This document shows, one piece after another, positions 1 through 8,737 of a DNA stretch of 56,630 bases. Origin of the DNA: Kiritimatiellia bacterium (GTDB taxonomy: Bacteria > Verrucomicrobiota > Kiritimatiellia > JAQICX01); assembly GCA_027858345.1 (NCBI GenBank), contig JAQICX010000098.1:1-56630 (forward strand), read 5' to 3'. Every line of letters begins with the position of its first letter. The stretch's first letter is position 1. A model generated the notes under the pieces. That model saw only the letters and a program-made list of their open reading frames with translations. It had not been told where the DNA came from and ran no database searches. A program made the translations under genes and the position numbers.

Positions 1-361
1 TTCCGTTGAATCTTTCAAAAAAATACGCAATAGGCCTGCTATTACTTGATTTTTTTTTAAGCCCAACGTCGTCCTCGAATAAAATCTTTACAGCGTTTCA
101 TTTGTTCAATGCTCTAACCCTAGCCCGCAAAGCTCCTCCCCGGCTAGCTTTGCTAGTCCCGCTCTGCGGGAGGAGGTGGCGATCCCGCTACCACTTTGCT
201 TTTTAAAAAAGCAAAGTGGCGGCGGGAGAGACGGAGGGGTATTCCGTTCATTGGACATTCCCCTTTTCATATTTTTTCATACAATTTTTGACAGAACAAT
301 CTTAACATGAGCGAAGCTAATCCCTCAATTCTTAATTCTTAATTTTTCATTATTAATCAAA
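1..361. other. Repeat-filled intergenic region
   Basis: I see no credible gene here; an open frame on the plus strand at the start runs through palindromic repeat DNA and has no protein-like features. The stretch holds a short piece (about 84-118, ACAGCGTTTCATTTGTTCAA) that recurs near 31257-31288, then a GC-rich repeat (about 117-268), then AT-rich words at 325-358 that resemble those at 23667-23700 and 29090-29115. The region lies downstream of the minus-strand permease gene. Confidence 0.6.
117..268. repeat. GC-rich CTCCTCCCC/GGAGGGGTATTCC repeat, copy 1
   Basis: It begins near AGCTCCTCCCCGGCTAGC, contains the palindromic stretch GGCTAGCTTTGCTAG and a CCCGCTCTGCGGG hairpin, then a hairpin CCACTTTGCTTTTT / AAAAAGCAAAGTGG at 191-219, and ends in GGAGGGGTATTCCGTTC. 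The same outer words recur near 23371-23485 (inverted), 35057-35155 and 50028-50095, and in looser form at 49270-49365 and 49735-49870. Non-coding mobile or palindromic repeat. Confidence 0.8.
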
Positions 362-2647
362 CTAAAACCAGCGTCTAAGCCAGGAAGTAATACCTCCTGA
401 AGCCTTAACCATAATAACTGGCTGCTTTGATTTTCTACAAAGTCTTTCTGGTATAGTTTCATGTCCTATAGATTTCAGTTTAGGTTCTTTAGAAGCCCCT
501 AATACCAACAAATCATAATCAGCACTATCAAGTTCACTCAAAATTGCTTCAACAGGATACTCTGATGTTGTAATCTTTTTAGCCAATTTAAAATCACCTG
601 TAACATCAATTTTGTTTTCTGTAAGAAAGCTATCAAAATCAACTGCCTTGTCATCGCCAGCTCTTTTAACGGAAAACAGGGTGACACATCCCTCATTCTC
701 TCTTGCAATAGTTGTTGCAACTTCAATTGCAAAAGCAGAGTTTCCTCCACCGGCAATGGGAACAAGAATATTTTTGGATATTTGGTCTGTGTGACCTTTT
801 AAGACCATAACTCTGCTAGGTGTTCTCTCCATAACAGGGTCAATAGTGCTTCCAACTCTAAAACGACTCTTCTTTGGATTTCCATGCCAGCCAAGAATAA
901 GCAGATCTACATTTTTTTGACGTACAGCACTGATAATGCCTCGAGCAATATTACGACAATATCTAATTGTTGAACTAATCGGGAACATTGGTGCAAGATA
1001 TAGCATTGTTTCAACAATAGCCTCTTTACCGCTCCACATATACTTATCAGCATCTGACAATGGAACCTGATCTGGAACCGGCACCATATGTAGAAGTTCT
1101 ATCTCTGCATCATTGGCTTTTGCCATTGCATAGGTTGTTCTAATCATTGGCAAAGCATTTGATGGATTTGCAACTGACATCATAATCTTATAACGCTTAC
1201 CTGACACTTTCTCAACGATTTCCTCAATAACCTTGATTTCATCTTCTGTATCAACTGCACGGCTTCTGGAATAAAACATATAGATAAGAAATCCTGCACC
1301 AATCCAAACAGCGGCAATTATCAAAGCAATAGTTCCTTCTTCATGCATAAATGCAACAAGGCCGGCCTGACAAAGCATTGCCAAAATTGGAATTGCAGGA
1401 AAAAATGGCATTAAGAACCCATACTCCAGCTCATCTCCCATGTTATAACGAATTTTTATAACACACATATTAACAAGGAAAAACAGAAATATGAACATAA
1501 TACTAGCGCTAGATGCAACGTCTTTTGTAGGCAGCAGAGTTGCAACAAGCAGAACAATCACACCAGTAACAAATAAAGCAACATAAGGTGTTTTACGTTT
1601 CTTTGATATTTTTGCCATCTGTCCAGGCAACATTCTATCTCGTCCCAGTGCATATGCAGCACGGGTTGCAGAATATATTGTGGCATTCAACGCAGAGGTG
1701 GATGAGAATATAACAGCAAGCGAAACAAGTAAAAATCCAACAAACTTTGATGGCATAAGCATAGCAACTGCTTCTCCGAAACCAGTATCACCAAATGAGC
1801 CAATCCATTTCCAGACAGGAACACCAGCAAGCTCTGGATTATTTGCACCCACGGCAGCAATAGTACCAAACGAAACAGCAATATATGTCAATGTTACTAT
1901 AAATACAGAATAAAGCATAGCCTTAGGTATGTTTTTCTTGGGGTCAATGGTTTCATCGCCTGCTTGAGCAATAACCTCATATCCCTCAAAGGCAACAAAA
2001 ATAAAGCCCATTGAAACTAGAAGCTTACTCCAGCCTTTAGGCATAAATGGCTCAAAATTCAAAACTCTATCTGGATGATGAATAAACGCAATTATTCCCA
2101 AAACAGCAATTCCAAGCACTAGAACCATCTGCCCAAGCGTAAAGAATGCACCAATCTTTCCTGTCTCAGAAGAGCCTCTATAGTTAATATATATAAATAC
2201 ACATGCAACACAGCCGGCAACAATCTTCACGGCAATAGAATAATCAAACGGCAACCATTCAAGATAGCCAAGCTGTTTAAAGAATTCAAGGGTATATGTT
2301 GCAAAGACAACAGCATAAAGACTGCCTGCAACACTCGATGCAAACCACTCCATCCAACCTGCAATAAAGCTTGTACCCTTTCCAAAACCAAGACGTGCAA
2401 AGTTATACGCACCCCCCGCTCGAGGTATTGCAGAACTAAGCTCAGCATAGGACATCGCTGTAAAAAGGGCAATTAATCCATTCAGTGTGAATGTCAAAAT
2501 CATACCGCCAGGACCAACCATATTCAAGGTATTACCAATACCAATGAATACACCTGCACCAATCATCATTCCAAGCCCCATCATTGTAACATGGAAAAGA
2601 GTCAAATCTCGAGAAAGCTCGGACCGAGGCTCAATACTACCGCTCAT
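362..2647 (-). CDS. APC-superfamily amino acid permease with C-terminal UspA domains
   Basis: 761 residues. The first ~480 are a 12-helix APC permease, with the family hallmark GAGVFIGIG near residue 31 and the AELSSAIPRAGGAY segment after helix 2. From about residue 500 the protein is soluble and carries two universal-stress-like modules (about 505-630 and 650-745), each ending in a nucleotide-binding-like stretch (LILGWHGNPKKSRFRVGST; LLVLGASKEPKLK). The role would be proton-coupled uptake of amino acids or related cations, with the UspA part a likely regulatory nucleotide sensor; the substrate cannot be read from sequence. Its ATG overlaps the end of a 54-aa membrane peptide gene (ATGAGCGGTAG), implying translational coupling and membership of the pyrK-pyrD transcript. 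Confidence 0.85.
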   Translation of the reverse strand: MSGSIEPRSELSRDLTLFHVTMMGLGMMIGAGVFIGIGNTLNMVGPGGMILTFTLNGLIALFTAMSYAELSSAIPRAGGAYNFARLGFGKGTSFIAGWMEWFASSVAGSLYAVVFATYTLEFFKQLGYLEWLPFDYSIAVKIVAGCVACVFIYINYRGSSETGKIGAFFTLGQMVLVLGIAVLGIIAFIHHPDRVLNFEPFMPKGWSKLLVSMGFIFVAFEGYEVIAQAGDETIDPKKNIPKAMLYSVFIVTLTYIAVSFGTIAAVGANNPELAGVPVWKWIGSFGDTGFGEAVAMLMPSKFVGFLLVSLAVIFSSTSALNATIYSATRAAYALGRDRMLPGQMAKISKKRKTPYVALFVTGVIVLLVATLLPTKDVASSASIMFIFLFFLVNMCVIKIRYNMGDELEYGFLMPFFPAIPILAMLCQAGLVAFMHEEGTIALIIAAVWIGAGFLIYMFYSRSRAVDTEDEIKVIEEIVEKVSGKRYKIMMSVANPSNALPMIRTTYAMAKANDAEIELLHMVPVPDQVPLSDADKYMWSGKEAIVETMLYLAPMFPISSTIRYCRNIARGIISAVRQKNVDLLILGWHGNPKKSRFRVGSTIDPVMERTPSRVMVLKGHTDQISKNILVPIAGGGNSAFAIEVATTIARENEGCVTLFSVKRAGDDKAVDFDSFLTENKIDVTGDFKLAKKITTSEYPVEAILSELDSADYDLLVLGASKEPKLKSIGHETIPERLCRKSKQPVIMVKASGGITSWLRRWF

Positions 2648-2801
2648 GATGAATGCTCCTTACAATTCCACGTGCAGTCTTATCATCAAGACCGGCAATC
2701 TTCTCTATAATCCACCTACACCATAAAATCATAGCTGTCATTACAATCACAATCACTGCAATTAATATCACACCAATTATTGCTTCTACTGAATTACTCA
2801 T
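2637..2801 (-). CDS. 54-aa single-span membrane peptide
   Basis: A short frame with a good ribosome binding site (AAGGA, 7 bases before ATG). The product starts MSNSVEAIIG, has one hydrophobic helix (about residues 8-30: IIGVILIAVIVIVMTAMILW) and a charged cytoplasmic-looking tail ending HHER. Its stop overlaps the start of the APC permease by 11 bases, and it begins 26 bases after pyrD ends. The arrangement suggests a small accessory subunit of, or coupling leader for, the permease. I do not recognise a family. Confidence 0.65.
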   Translation of the reverse strand: MSNSVEAIIGVILIAVIVIVMTAMILWCRWIIEKIAGLDDKTARGIVRSIHHER

Positions 2802-2827
2802 ACAAAAATCCTTAAAAATTATTATTA

Positions 2828-3736
2828 TTAAAAGTTCATCTTGATCTGATCTACACTCTCAAAATCATTTTTAACCATATAGTTTTCAATTCCTTTTACA
2901 ACCTCCGTAATTGTAAGAGGATTCCTAAAGTTTATCGTTCCAAGAGCAACAGCTGTCGCACCTGCCAACAAAAATTCAATTACAGTTTTAGCATCAACAG
3001 CTCCCCCCATAGCAATAACAGGAATATCAACCACAGAAGCAGCTTCCCAAACCATCTTAACTGCAACAGGATGAATTGCTGGTCCGGAAAGACCACCTGT
3101 CACATTAGCGAGAAATGGTCTACGCTTGTCAATGTCAATAACCATTGCAGGAATTGTATTAATCAGAGAGATAGCATCGGCACCCTCTTCCTCAGCAACC
3201 TTCGCAAAAACTTTAATATCTGAAACATTTGGAGAAAGCTTTGGAATTATGGGCAGCTTTGTAACTTTTCGTACTGCACTTATAACTTCTGCGGAAGATT
3301 CAGGCACTGTTCCAAAAGAGATCCCCCCCTCTTTGATGTTTGGACAGGATATATTCACTTCTAAAGCATCAATGCCTTCATGATCACTCAACATTCTTGC
3401 CGTCTCTGCATAATCAACAACAGTTTTACCCCAAATATTCACAATCACGGGCAAATCATAATTTCTAAGAAATGGCAGATACTTTTCGCAAAAACCTTCA
3501 ACACCTGGATTCTGAAGACCAATAGCGTTAACCATTCCACCAAAAACTTCTGCAATTCTAGGCAAACTATTCCCATCCCATGGCTCACGACTGATTCCCT
3601 TCACAGTGATTGCACCAAGTTCATTGAGGTCCACTAAGTCAGCATATTCAGGTCCATATCCAAATGTTCCAGAAGCAACAGTGATAGGATTCTTCATTTT
3701 AATTCCGGCAATATCTATTGATAAATCAGGTTTCAT
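2828..3736 (-). CDS. pyrD: Dihydroorotate dehydrogenase, class 1B catalytic subunit
   Basis: 302 residues from the chosen ATG (MKPDLSIDIAG). It oxidises dihydroorotate to orotate in pyrimidine synthesis, with NAD+ as acceptor through PyrK. Visible family marks are the FMN-barrel N-terminus NPITVASGTFGYG, the catalytic cysteine in VNISCPNIKEGG and the phosphate-binding end (IAMGGAVDAK, AGATAVALGT). An in-frame ATG four codons upstream exists, but the downstream one has GGAGGA at proper spacing and overlaps the pyrK stop as ATGA, so it is preferred. It sits directly after pyrK, as expected of the class 1B heterotetramer. Confidence 0.93.
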   Translation of the reverse strand: MKPDLSIDIAGIKMKNPITVASGTFGYGPEYADLVDLNELGAITVKGISREPWDGNSLPRIAEVFGGMVNAIGLQNPGVEGFCEKYLPFLRNYDLPVIVNIWGKTVVDYAETARMLSDHEGIDALEVNISCPNIKEGGISFGTVPESSAEVISAVRKVTKLPIIPKLSPNVSDIKVFAKVAEEEGADAISLINTIPAMVIDIDKRRPFLANVTGGLSGPAIHPVAVKMVWEAASVVDIPVIAMGGAVDAKTVIEFLLAGATAVALGTINFRNPLTITEVVKGIENYMVKNDFESVDQIKMNF

Positions 3737-4521
3737 TCTTCCTCCCATACAATACTCTCTGCTGAAAAGATTGGACCATCCTTGCAGACACGTTTCTGAA
3801 CAATAGTTCCTTCTGCATCATAAACCTTTTGAACACATGCAAGACAGGCACCAATTCCACAGCCCATGTGCTTATCAAGTGAGAGATAACACTTTATGTC
3901 ATTTGCCACCGCAAATTCACCAACGGCTCTCAACATAGCATCAGGACCACAACTATAAATTACAGGCTTGCACTTTTTGCCAAATTCTTTATACCAAGTC
4001 ATAAATGGTTTTGTAACAAATCCTTGTTCTCCAACACTGCCATCAACAGTTGCAATGCTGATTTTACAATCCACAGCTTCAAAATCATCTATACACAATA
4101 TATCACAGTTTGATGCCCCACCAACAAACAGATGTCCCTTAACAGGAAGTGTCTTTGCCAGGAAAGATAGAGGTGCAACACCAAAACCACCAGCAATAAA
4201 AACAGGAAATTCGTCCTCATTACAAACAGGAAAATCATTACCCAAAGGTCCCATAACGCTCAACTTGTCACCAACTCGAACCTCCATCAAAACCTTAGTG
4301 CCACGCCCCACAGCCTTATACAAAATGTATATAAACTCACCTTCAACCTTATATATGCTAAAAGGTCTCCTCAAAATTGATCCCTCAAGTCTGGGAATGA
4401 GCAAATGTATGAATTGTCCAGGACTCGCAACGCCTGCAACAATTGGTGCTTTAAACTTTAAAACACTATAATCATTCCCTACATATTCATGTTCTTCTAC
4501 TATAACTTTTTCTATATCCAT
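3733..4521 (-). CDS. pyrK: Dihydroorotate dehydrogenase electron-transfer subunit
   Basis: 262 residues. Carries electrons from PyrD FMN to NAD+ by FAD and a [2Fe-2S] cluster. The FAD motif RRPFSIY is near residue 52, the NAD-binding domain contains FIAGGFGVAPL, and the cluster cysteines are in HMGCGIGACLAC followed by a cysteine about 20 residues later (KRVCKDGPIF). The start has AAGGGA a few bases upstream and a promoter candidate at 4548-4576. It is first in the pyrK-pyrD-peptide-permease series. Confidence 0.92.
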   Translation of the reverse strand: MDIEKVIVEEHEYVGNDYSVLKFKAPIVAGVASPGQFIHLLIPRLEGSILRRPFSIYKVEGEFIYILYKAVGRGTKVLMEVRVGDKLSVMGPLGNDFPVCNEDEFPVFIAGGFGVAPLSFLAKTLPVKGHLFVGGASNCDILCIDDFEAVDCKISIATVDGSVGEQGFVTKPFMTWYKEFGKKCKPVIYSCGPDAMLRAVGEFAVANDIKCYLSLDKHMGCGIGACLACVQKVYDAEGTIVQKRVCKDGPIFSAESIVWEEE

Positions 4522-4547
4522 AATATTCCCTTAAAATAAAATTTGAT

Positions 4548-4576
4548 AGTATACCAAAACCACAATAAATTGTACA
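4548..4576 (-). promoter_or_regulatory. Promoter candidate for pyrK
   Basis: On the minus strand, TGTACA (4571-4576), a 17-base spacer and TATACT (4548-4553) stand about 27 bases before the pyrK start. The -35 box matches 4 of 6 consensus bases and the -10 box 5 of 6. Confidence 0.45.
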
Positions 4577-4606
4577 TCCCGTTTTCTCTTTTTGTACCTA
4601 TTCCTA

Positions 4607-4829
4607 TTTTTCGGTTGAGTCATTGCATGACGGCATATCCATCGGTCATCGACCGACGCTACAGCCATTAATTTTGCAATTAACCGTTAAACTGCACATT
4701 TCATACTGTAGCGGCGGTCGTTGACCGCCTAAAATTATTTTTCTTTTTTATCACCAGAAACGGACAAAGCAAGATGTCAATCACCGGTTTTGTTGGTCGA
4801 ACTGCATGTTTCAGACCCCAACAGAAAGA
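4607..4829. mobile_element. Composite MITE-like element A (TTTTTCGGTTG ends)
   Basis: About 223 bp bounded by TTTTTCGGTTGAGTC on the left and the inverse of TCTTTCTGTTGGGGTC on the right. Inside are a REP pair (4636-4729) and then TTATCACCAGAAACGGACAAA, which matches element B (17068-17270) and, inverted, the tandem array at 49045-50178. No open frame. Probably moved by a transposase encoded elsewhere; I could not define a target duplication. Confidence 0.65.
4636..4729. repeat. REP pair (REPIN-like), copy 1
   Basis: Left arm CGGTCATCGACCGACGCTACAG and right arm CTGTAGCGGCGGTCGTTGACCGCC face each other across about 41 bases. Each arm is an imperfect palindrome preceded by a conserved (C)TGTAG head. 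Other pairs lie at 23259-23349, 49146-49230 and 56523-56624. Confidence 0.8.
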
Positions 4830-4839
4830 TTAAGGTCTA

Positions 4840-5043
4840 TTATGACTCACTCATGACGGATGCGTGCACAATGTCCAGAGATGTTTCAGGCTTCTGACCA
4901 TTGAAATACTTTTCAAATTCATCTGCCAGAAATGACCAACGCTTTTCAAATTCAATTGGGTTATTTGCCCGGTGAGGTGTTAGAAGCACATTATCCATGT
5001 TTCTGTCTGCTGCACTACATGCCGATAGCTCTTTATCTTAACT
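4840..5043 (-). pseudogene. 3' remnant of a D-isomer-specific 2-hydroxyacid dehydrogenase gene
   Basis: On the minus strand one frame reads, for about 64 codons up to a TAA at 4840-4842, a peptide with DNVLLTPHRANNP followed by a C-terminal helix EFEKRWSFLADEFEKYFNG. NVLLTPH is the conserved C-terminal motif (active-site His) of the 2-hydroxyacid dehydrogenase family. No start and no Rossmann domain precede it; upstream sequence is already the fnlC end. It is squeezed between composite element A and fnlC. An orphan gene tail left by deletion is the simplest reading. Confidence 0.65.
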
Positions 5044-5049
5044 CTATCC

Positions 5050-6177
5050 TTAATTATTTTCTTGCCAAACGACACGTTTAACATAATCAGTGTATGACAG
5101 AATTATTCTTAAAACTTTATCTGAAACATTTGGCATTGAATAGTCAGCAACAAGACGTATAATTCGCTCATCGCCTCTTGGTTGTTCCGCAAGAACAGTT
5201 AGACCTTCCATAATGCGTTGAACATTCATGCCAACCATCATGACAGTTCCCTCTTCCATTGCCTCGGGACGCTCGTGAGCATCTCGAATGTTAAGAGCAG
5301 GAAAGTTAAGAATTGAAGACTCTTCACTAATAGTGCCACTATCAGAAAGAACTGCTTTTGAATTCTTCTGCAAATGGTTGTAGTCATGGAATCCCAATGG
5401 CTTCATTAACTTAATAAGTGGATTAAATTCAACCCCCGTTTCGGCAATCTTATTACGAGTTCTTGGATGAGTTGACACAATTACAGGCATTTTATATTTT
5501 TCAGCAATTGCATTCAACGCCTCAACCAGCTTGAAAAAATTATCTGAGCTGATATTCTCTTCTCTATGCGATGACACAAGAAAATAGTCTCCAACTTTAA
5601 GTTCAAGACGACTAAGAACATCAGAACCATCAATTTGTGCAATATATGAATTAAGGACTTCAAACATTGGGCTACCAGTCTTAATAATTCTATCAGCAGG
5701 TAAATCTTCACGAAGCAGATATTCCCTTGCAATTGAACTGTAAGTTAAATTGATATCACTAACATGGTCAACAATCTTTCTGTTTGTCTCCTCTGGAACC
5801 CTTTGGTCAAAACATCTATTTCCTGCCTCCATATGAAAAATTGGAATCTTGCGTTTTTTTGCAGCTATTGCACAAAGGCATGAGTTTGTGTCACCAAGCA
5901 CCAAAAAGGCATCTGGCTTAACTTCTTCAAGCACAGGATCAACATTAACAAGAATCTGCCCGGCAGTTGTAGTTGCATTACTACCTGCTGCATTAAGAAA
6001 ATAATCTGGTTTCCTAAGTCCTAAGTCTTCAAAAAAAACTTCATTTAACTCATAATCATAATTCTGGCCTGTATGCACTAAAATATGTTCTACAGCATCA
6101 GTGTCATCCAACTTCTTAATCACACACGCCAAGCGAATAATCTCCGGACGCGTCCCAACAACTGTCATTATTTTCAT
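5050..6177 (-). CDS. fnlC: UDP-N-acetylglucosamine 2-epimerase type enzyme (UDP-FucNAc pathway)
   Basis: 375 residues, GT-B fold epimerase. Family motifs: GTRPEIIRL at the N-terminus, HTGQNYDYELN, the EAGNRCFDQRVPEETNRK segment, STHPRTR and the UDP-binding SDSGTISEES. In the WbjD/FnlC/Cap5G branch the enzyme performs the last C2 epimerisation to UDP-L-FucNAc; the generic alternative is UDP-GlcNAc to UDP-ManNAc. The order fnlA-fnlB-fnlC on one strand supports the first. AGGAG stands seven bases before ATG. No glycosyltransferase is adjacent, so the polysaccharide made is not shown here. Confidence 0.85.
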   Translation of the reverse strand: MKIMTVVGTRPEIIRLACVIKKLDDTDAVEHILVHTGQNYDYELNEVFFEDLGLRKPDYFLNAAGSNATTTAGQILVNVDPVLEEVKPDAFLVLGDTNSCLCAIAAKKRKIPIFHMEAGNRCFDQRVPEETNRKIVDHVSDINLTYSSIAREYLLREDLPADRIIKTGSPMFEVLNSYIAQIDGSDVLSRLELKVGDYFLVSSHREENISSDNFFKLVEALNAIAEKYKMPVIVSTHPRTRNKIAETGVEFNPLIKLMKPLGFHDYNHLQKNSKAVLSDSGTISEESSILNFPALNIRDAHERPEAMEEGTVMMVGMNVQRIMEGLTVLAEQPRGDERIIRLVADYSMPNVSDKVLRIILSYTDYVKRVVWQENN

Positions 6178-6218
6178 AAATTTACTCCTAAATCTCGTTT
6201 AGCTTTTCTCATTTACCG

Positions 6219-7364
6219 TCATACAGACTCGTAATAAGTATCTGGTTTTTCAGGGTCAAAACATTCGTTCACCCAAATGACAGTGACCATGTCATCATCA
6301 CCAATATTTTCAATATTATGAGTATATCCGGTTGGAATATCAACAACTTCAGGTTTGTCTCCATTAACAAAATATTCAACTATTTCCTCTGACTGTACAT
6401 GTCTAAAACGTATAACACCAGTTCCTTTTACGACTAGAAACTTTTCATTCTTTGTGTGATGCCAGTGGTTGCCTTTTGTGATTCCAGGTTTTGAAATATT
6501 GACAGACACCTGCCCCCTGTCAGCAGTTCGAATGAACTCAGTGAACGACCCACGGTCATCAACATTCATATCCAATTCATAACTAAAATCATTGGAAGAA
6601 AGATAACTAAGATAGGTGCTATAAAGTTTCTTTGTGAACCCGTCTGACATATTTGGAATTGACAAATCCTCACGACTCTCTCTGAATGAATTCAAAAGGT
6701 CTACAACACGCCCCAATTCAACTCTATGAACAGTTGGTATTTCACAAAACTGACCTATTCTGTTTGCATTGTCTTTGAGAGCATTAACAAATTCATTCAA
6801 CACATCATCAATGTATGCCAACGTGAGAACTACAGTTGGATCATTAACTTGGATTGATAAATCATTAGCAATATTATTGCAAAATGTTGCAACGGCACTA
6901 TTATAATTTGGTCTACACCATTTGCCGAAAAGATTTGGCAAGCGATAAACATAAACACTGCAGCCCACCTCTTCGCCATATGACAAGATAAGATCTTCGC
7001 CAGCCTTCTTGCTCTTACCATACGGATTATCCAACTCCGCCTGAATCGATGAGGTAATTAAGATTGGTGACTTGTTATTGTTTTTCTTAAGCAGATAAAG
7101 TAGCTCTGATGTAAAGCCAAAGTTGCCTTCCATAAACTCTTCTTCTGTCTTCGGACGATTCACGCCAGCCAAATGAAACACAAAATCACAGCAATTTGTA
7201 TATTCCTGCAACTCTTCTTCTGTTGAATCAATATCATATTCAAAAATCTTGTATAGTTCCCCTACATCAGGATTGGCTTGTTTGTGATACAAATTCTGAT
7301 TCTTCAATTCGCATACCAGATTCTTCCCCACGAACCCTTTAGCCCCAGTAATTAATATATTCAT
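6219..7364 (-). CDS. fnlB: NAD-dependent reductase/epimerase with cupin domain (WbjC/FnlB/CapF)
   Basis: 381 residues in two domains. Residues 1-~245 are an extended SDR with the nucleotide motif TGAKGFVGKNL, FHLAGVNRP and a YGKSKKAGE active-site segment. Residues ~260-375 are a cupin with the metal-binding NHWHHTKNEKFLVV stretch. In the L-FucNAc route this bifunctional enzyme epimerises C3 and reduces C4 of the 4-keto sugar supplied by FnlA. It lies 126 bases after fnlA and 41 before fnlC. Confidence 0.88.
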   Translation of the reverse strand: MNILITGAKGFVGKNLVCELKNQNLYHKQANPDVGELYKIFEYDIDSTEEELQEYTNCCDFVFHLAGVNRPKTEEEFMEGNFGFTSELLYLLKKNNNKSPILITSSIQAELDNPYGKSKKAGEDLILSYGEEVGCSVYVYRLPNLFGKWCRPNYNSAVATFCNNIANDLSIQVNDPTVVLTLAYIDDVLNEFVNALKDNANRIGQFCEIPTVHRVELGRVVDLLNSFRESREDLSIPNMSDGFTKKLYSTYLSYLSSNDFSYELDMNVDDRGSFTEFIRTADRGQVSVNISKPGITKGNHWHHTKNEKFLVVKGTGVIRFRHVQSEEIVEYFVNGDKPEVVDIPTGYTHNIENIGDDDMVTVIWVNECFDPEKPDTYYESV

Positions 7365-7490
7365 TTAAAACCCTTTTTTGATTGATAAGCAATAGAAAAA
7401 TGTAACTTCGTTACGATAAACAATTGATAAGCATAGTTCTCTGATAACAATACCTTTTTCACCGCTTCTCAATTGCTTATATATTCTTCT

Positions 7491-8507
7491 CTACCGCTTC
7501 TCAGTTATTAGCTCTTGAATGTATTGCAGCCCAAGCAGTTTTTGTTTCACCTGTTCAACATTGAGCAGATCAGTATTGTTGGAGTTAAACTCAGAAATTT
7601 TTACCAACTCAGTATCTCCTTCCACAAAATAACTATCATAATTCAAGTCACGCTTGTCAGCTGGTACACGATAAAAATCGCCCATATCCACAGCATTAGA
7701 ACACTCTTCATTTGTCAAAAGTGTTTCAAACATTTTTTCACCATGACGAATACCAATAACTTTGATATCAGGTTTAACATCAAAAAGCTCACTTACGGCT
7801 GTAGCAAGAACCTCTAAAGTGCATGCAGGGGCTTTCTGAACCATAATATCGCCAGATTCAGCATGTTTAAAGGCAAATACAACCAACTCAACCGCCTCTT
7901 CCAAACTCATAATGAAACGAGTCATTGTTGGTTCAGTCAATGTCAAAGGTTTACCTGACCTTATCTGTTCAATAAATAGAGGAATAACAGAACCACGTGA
8001 GCACATAACATTTCCATAGCGTGTGGCACATATAAGAGTTTCCTTTGAAGAAACTTTATGAGATTTAGAAACAACAACCTTTTCCATCATTGCTTTTGAA
8101 GTGCCCATTGCATTAACAGGATAAGCTGCTTTGTCTGTTGAAAGACAAATTACCTTTTTAACTCCGGCATCAATCGCTGCGTTTAAAACATTATCTGTTC
8201 CCAAAACATTTGTCTTAACAGCTTCCATTGGAAAAAACTCACAACTTGGAACTTGTTTCAGTGCGGCGGCGTGAAAAATAAAATCAACACCATGCATGGC
8301 ATTCTTTAAGCTCGCAATATCCCGCACATCACCAATGTAAAATTTAATTTTATCATTATGATACTTGTGACGCATATCATCCTGCTTTTTCTCGTCTCTG
8401 GAAAAAATGCGAATTTCTTTGATATCGGTGTCTAAAAAACGATCTAAAACAGCATTCCCGAAAGAACCTGTGCCTCCTGTAATTAACAATCCTTTACCTT
8501 TAAACAT
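7491..8507 (-). CDS. fnlA: UDP-GlcNAc 4,6-dehydratase/5-epimerase
   Basis: 338 residues. Opens UDP-L-FucNAc synthesis by forming the 4-keto-6-deoxy sugar with C5 inversion. Seen: SDR motif TGGTGSFGNAVL, the DVRD turn, FHAAALKQVP and the STDKAAYPVNAMGTSKAMMEKV region typical of the FlaA1/CapE/WbjB group. AAGGTG stands before ATG. The last 20 bases of the gene (reverse of ACCGCTTCTCAGTTATTAGC) are imperfectly repeated about 25-40 bases downstream, a small local duplication. Confidence 0.9.
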   Translation of the reverse strand: MFKGKGLLITGGTGSFGNAVLDRFLDTDIKEIRIFSRDEKKQDDMRHKYHNDKIKFYIGDVRDIASLKNAMHGVDFIFHAAALKQVPSCEFFPMEAVKTNVLGTDNVLNAAIDAGVKKVICLSTDKAAYPVNAMGTSKAMMEKVVVSKSHKVSSKETLICATRYGNVMCSRGSVIPLFIEQIRSGKPLTLTEPTMTRFIMSLEEAVELVVFAFKHAESGDIMVQKAPACTLEVLATAVSELFDVKPDIKVIGIRHGEKMFETLLTNEECSNAVDMGDFYRVPADKRDLNYDSYFVEGDTELVKISEFNSNNTDLLNVEQVKQKLLGLQYIQELITEKR

Positions 8508-8668
8508 AATACACCTTATAAATTTTATTTTAAACTAGCTAGAATTACTTTGCGTATAATATTAAATACAGGCAAAAAAGTCAAAGCTAACCCGCATGTT
8601 TTACGAAAAACATGCTACACATGACGTTAAAATAGTAAAGCTAGTAACTCATTTTGTCGTTGCTTCTT

Positions 8669-8692
8669 GGGCGAGATGCATCTCGCCCCTAC
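8669..8692. repeat. GTAG-head REP palindrome, core AGATGCATCT
   Basis: GGGCGAGATGCATCTCGCCC followed by CTAC; inverse form starts GTAGGGGCG. It lies in the fnlA-tcdA gap, next to a second palindrome at about 8590-8612 (GCATGTTTTACGAAAAACATGC). Confidence 0.8.
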
Positions 8693-8737
8693 ATGAAACG
8701 CCTAATTTGAGAAAACACTCGGCTCTCAACCTTAATC

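Noticed and set aside
6-206. Open frame on the plus strand at the window start
   Set aside because: Runs through the GC-rich palindromic repeat and shows no protein-like features or ribosome site.
3968-4471. 167-codon plus-strand frame opposite pyrK
   Set aside because: It lies antisense to a certain gene, and its composition follows from pyrK codon use.
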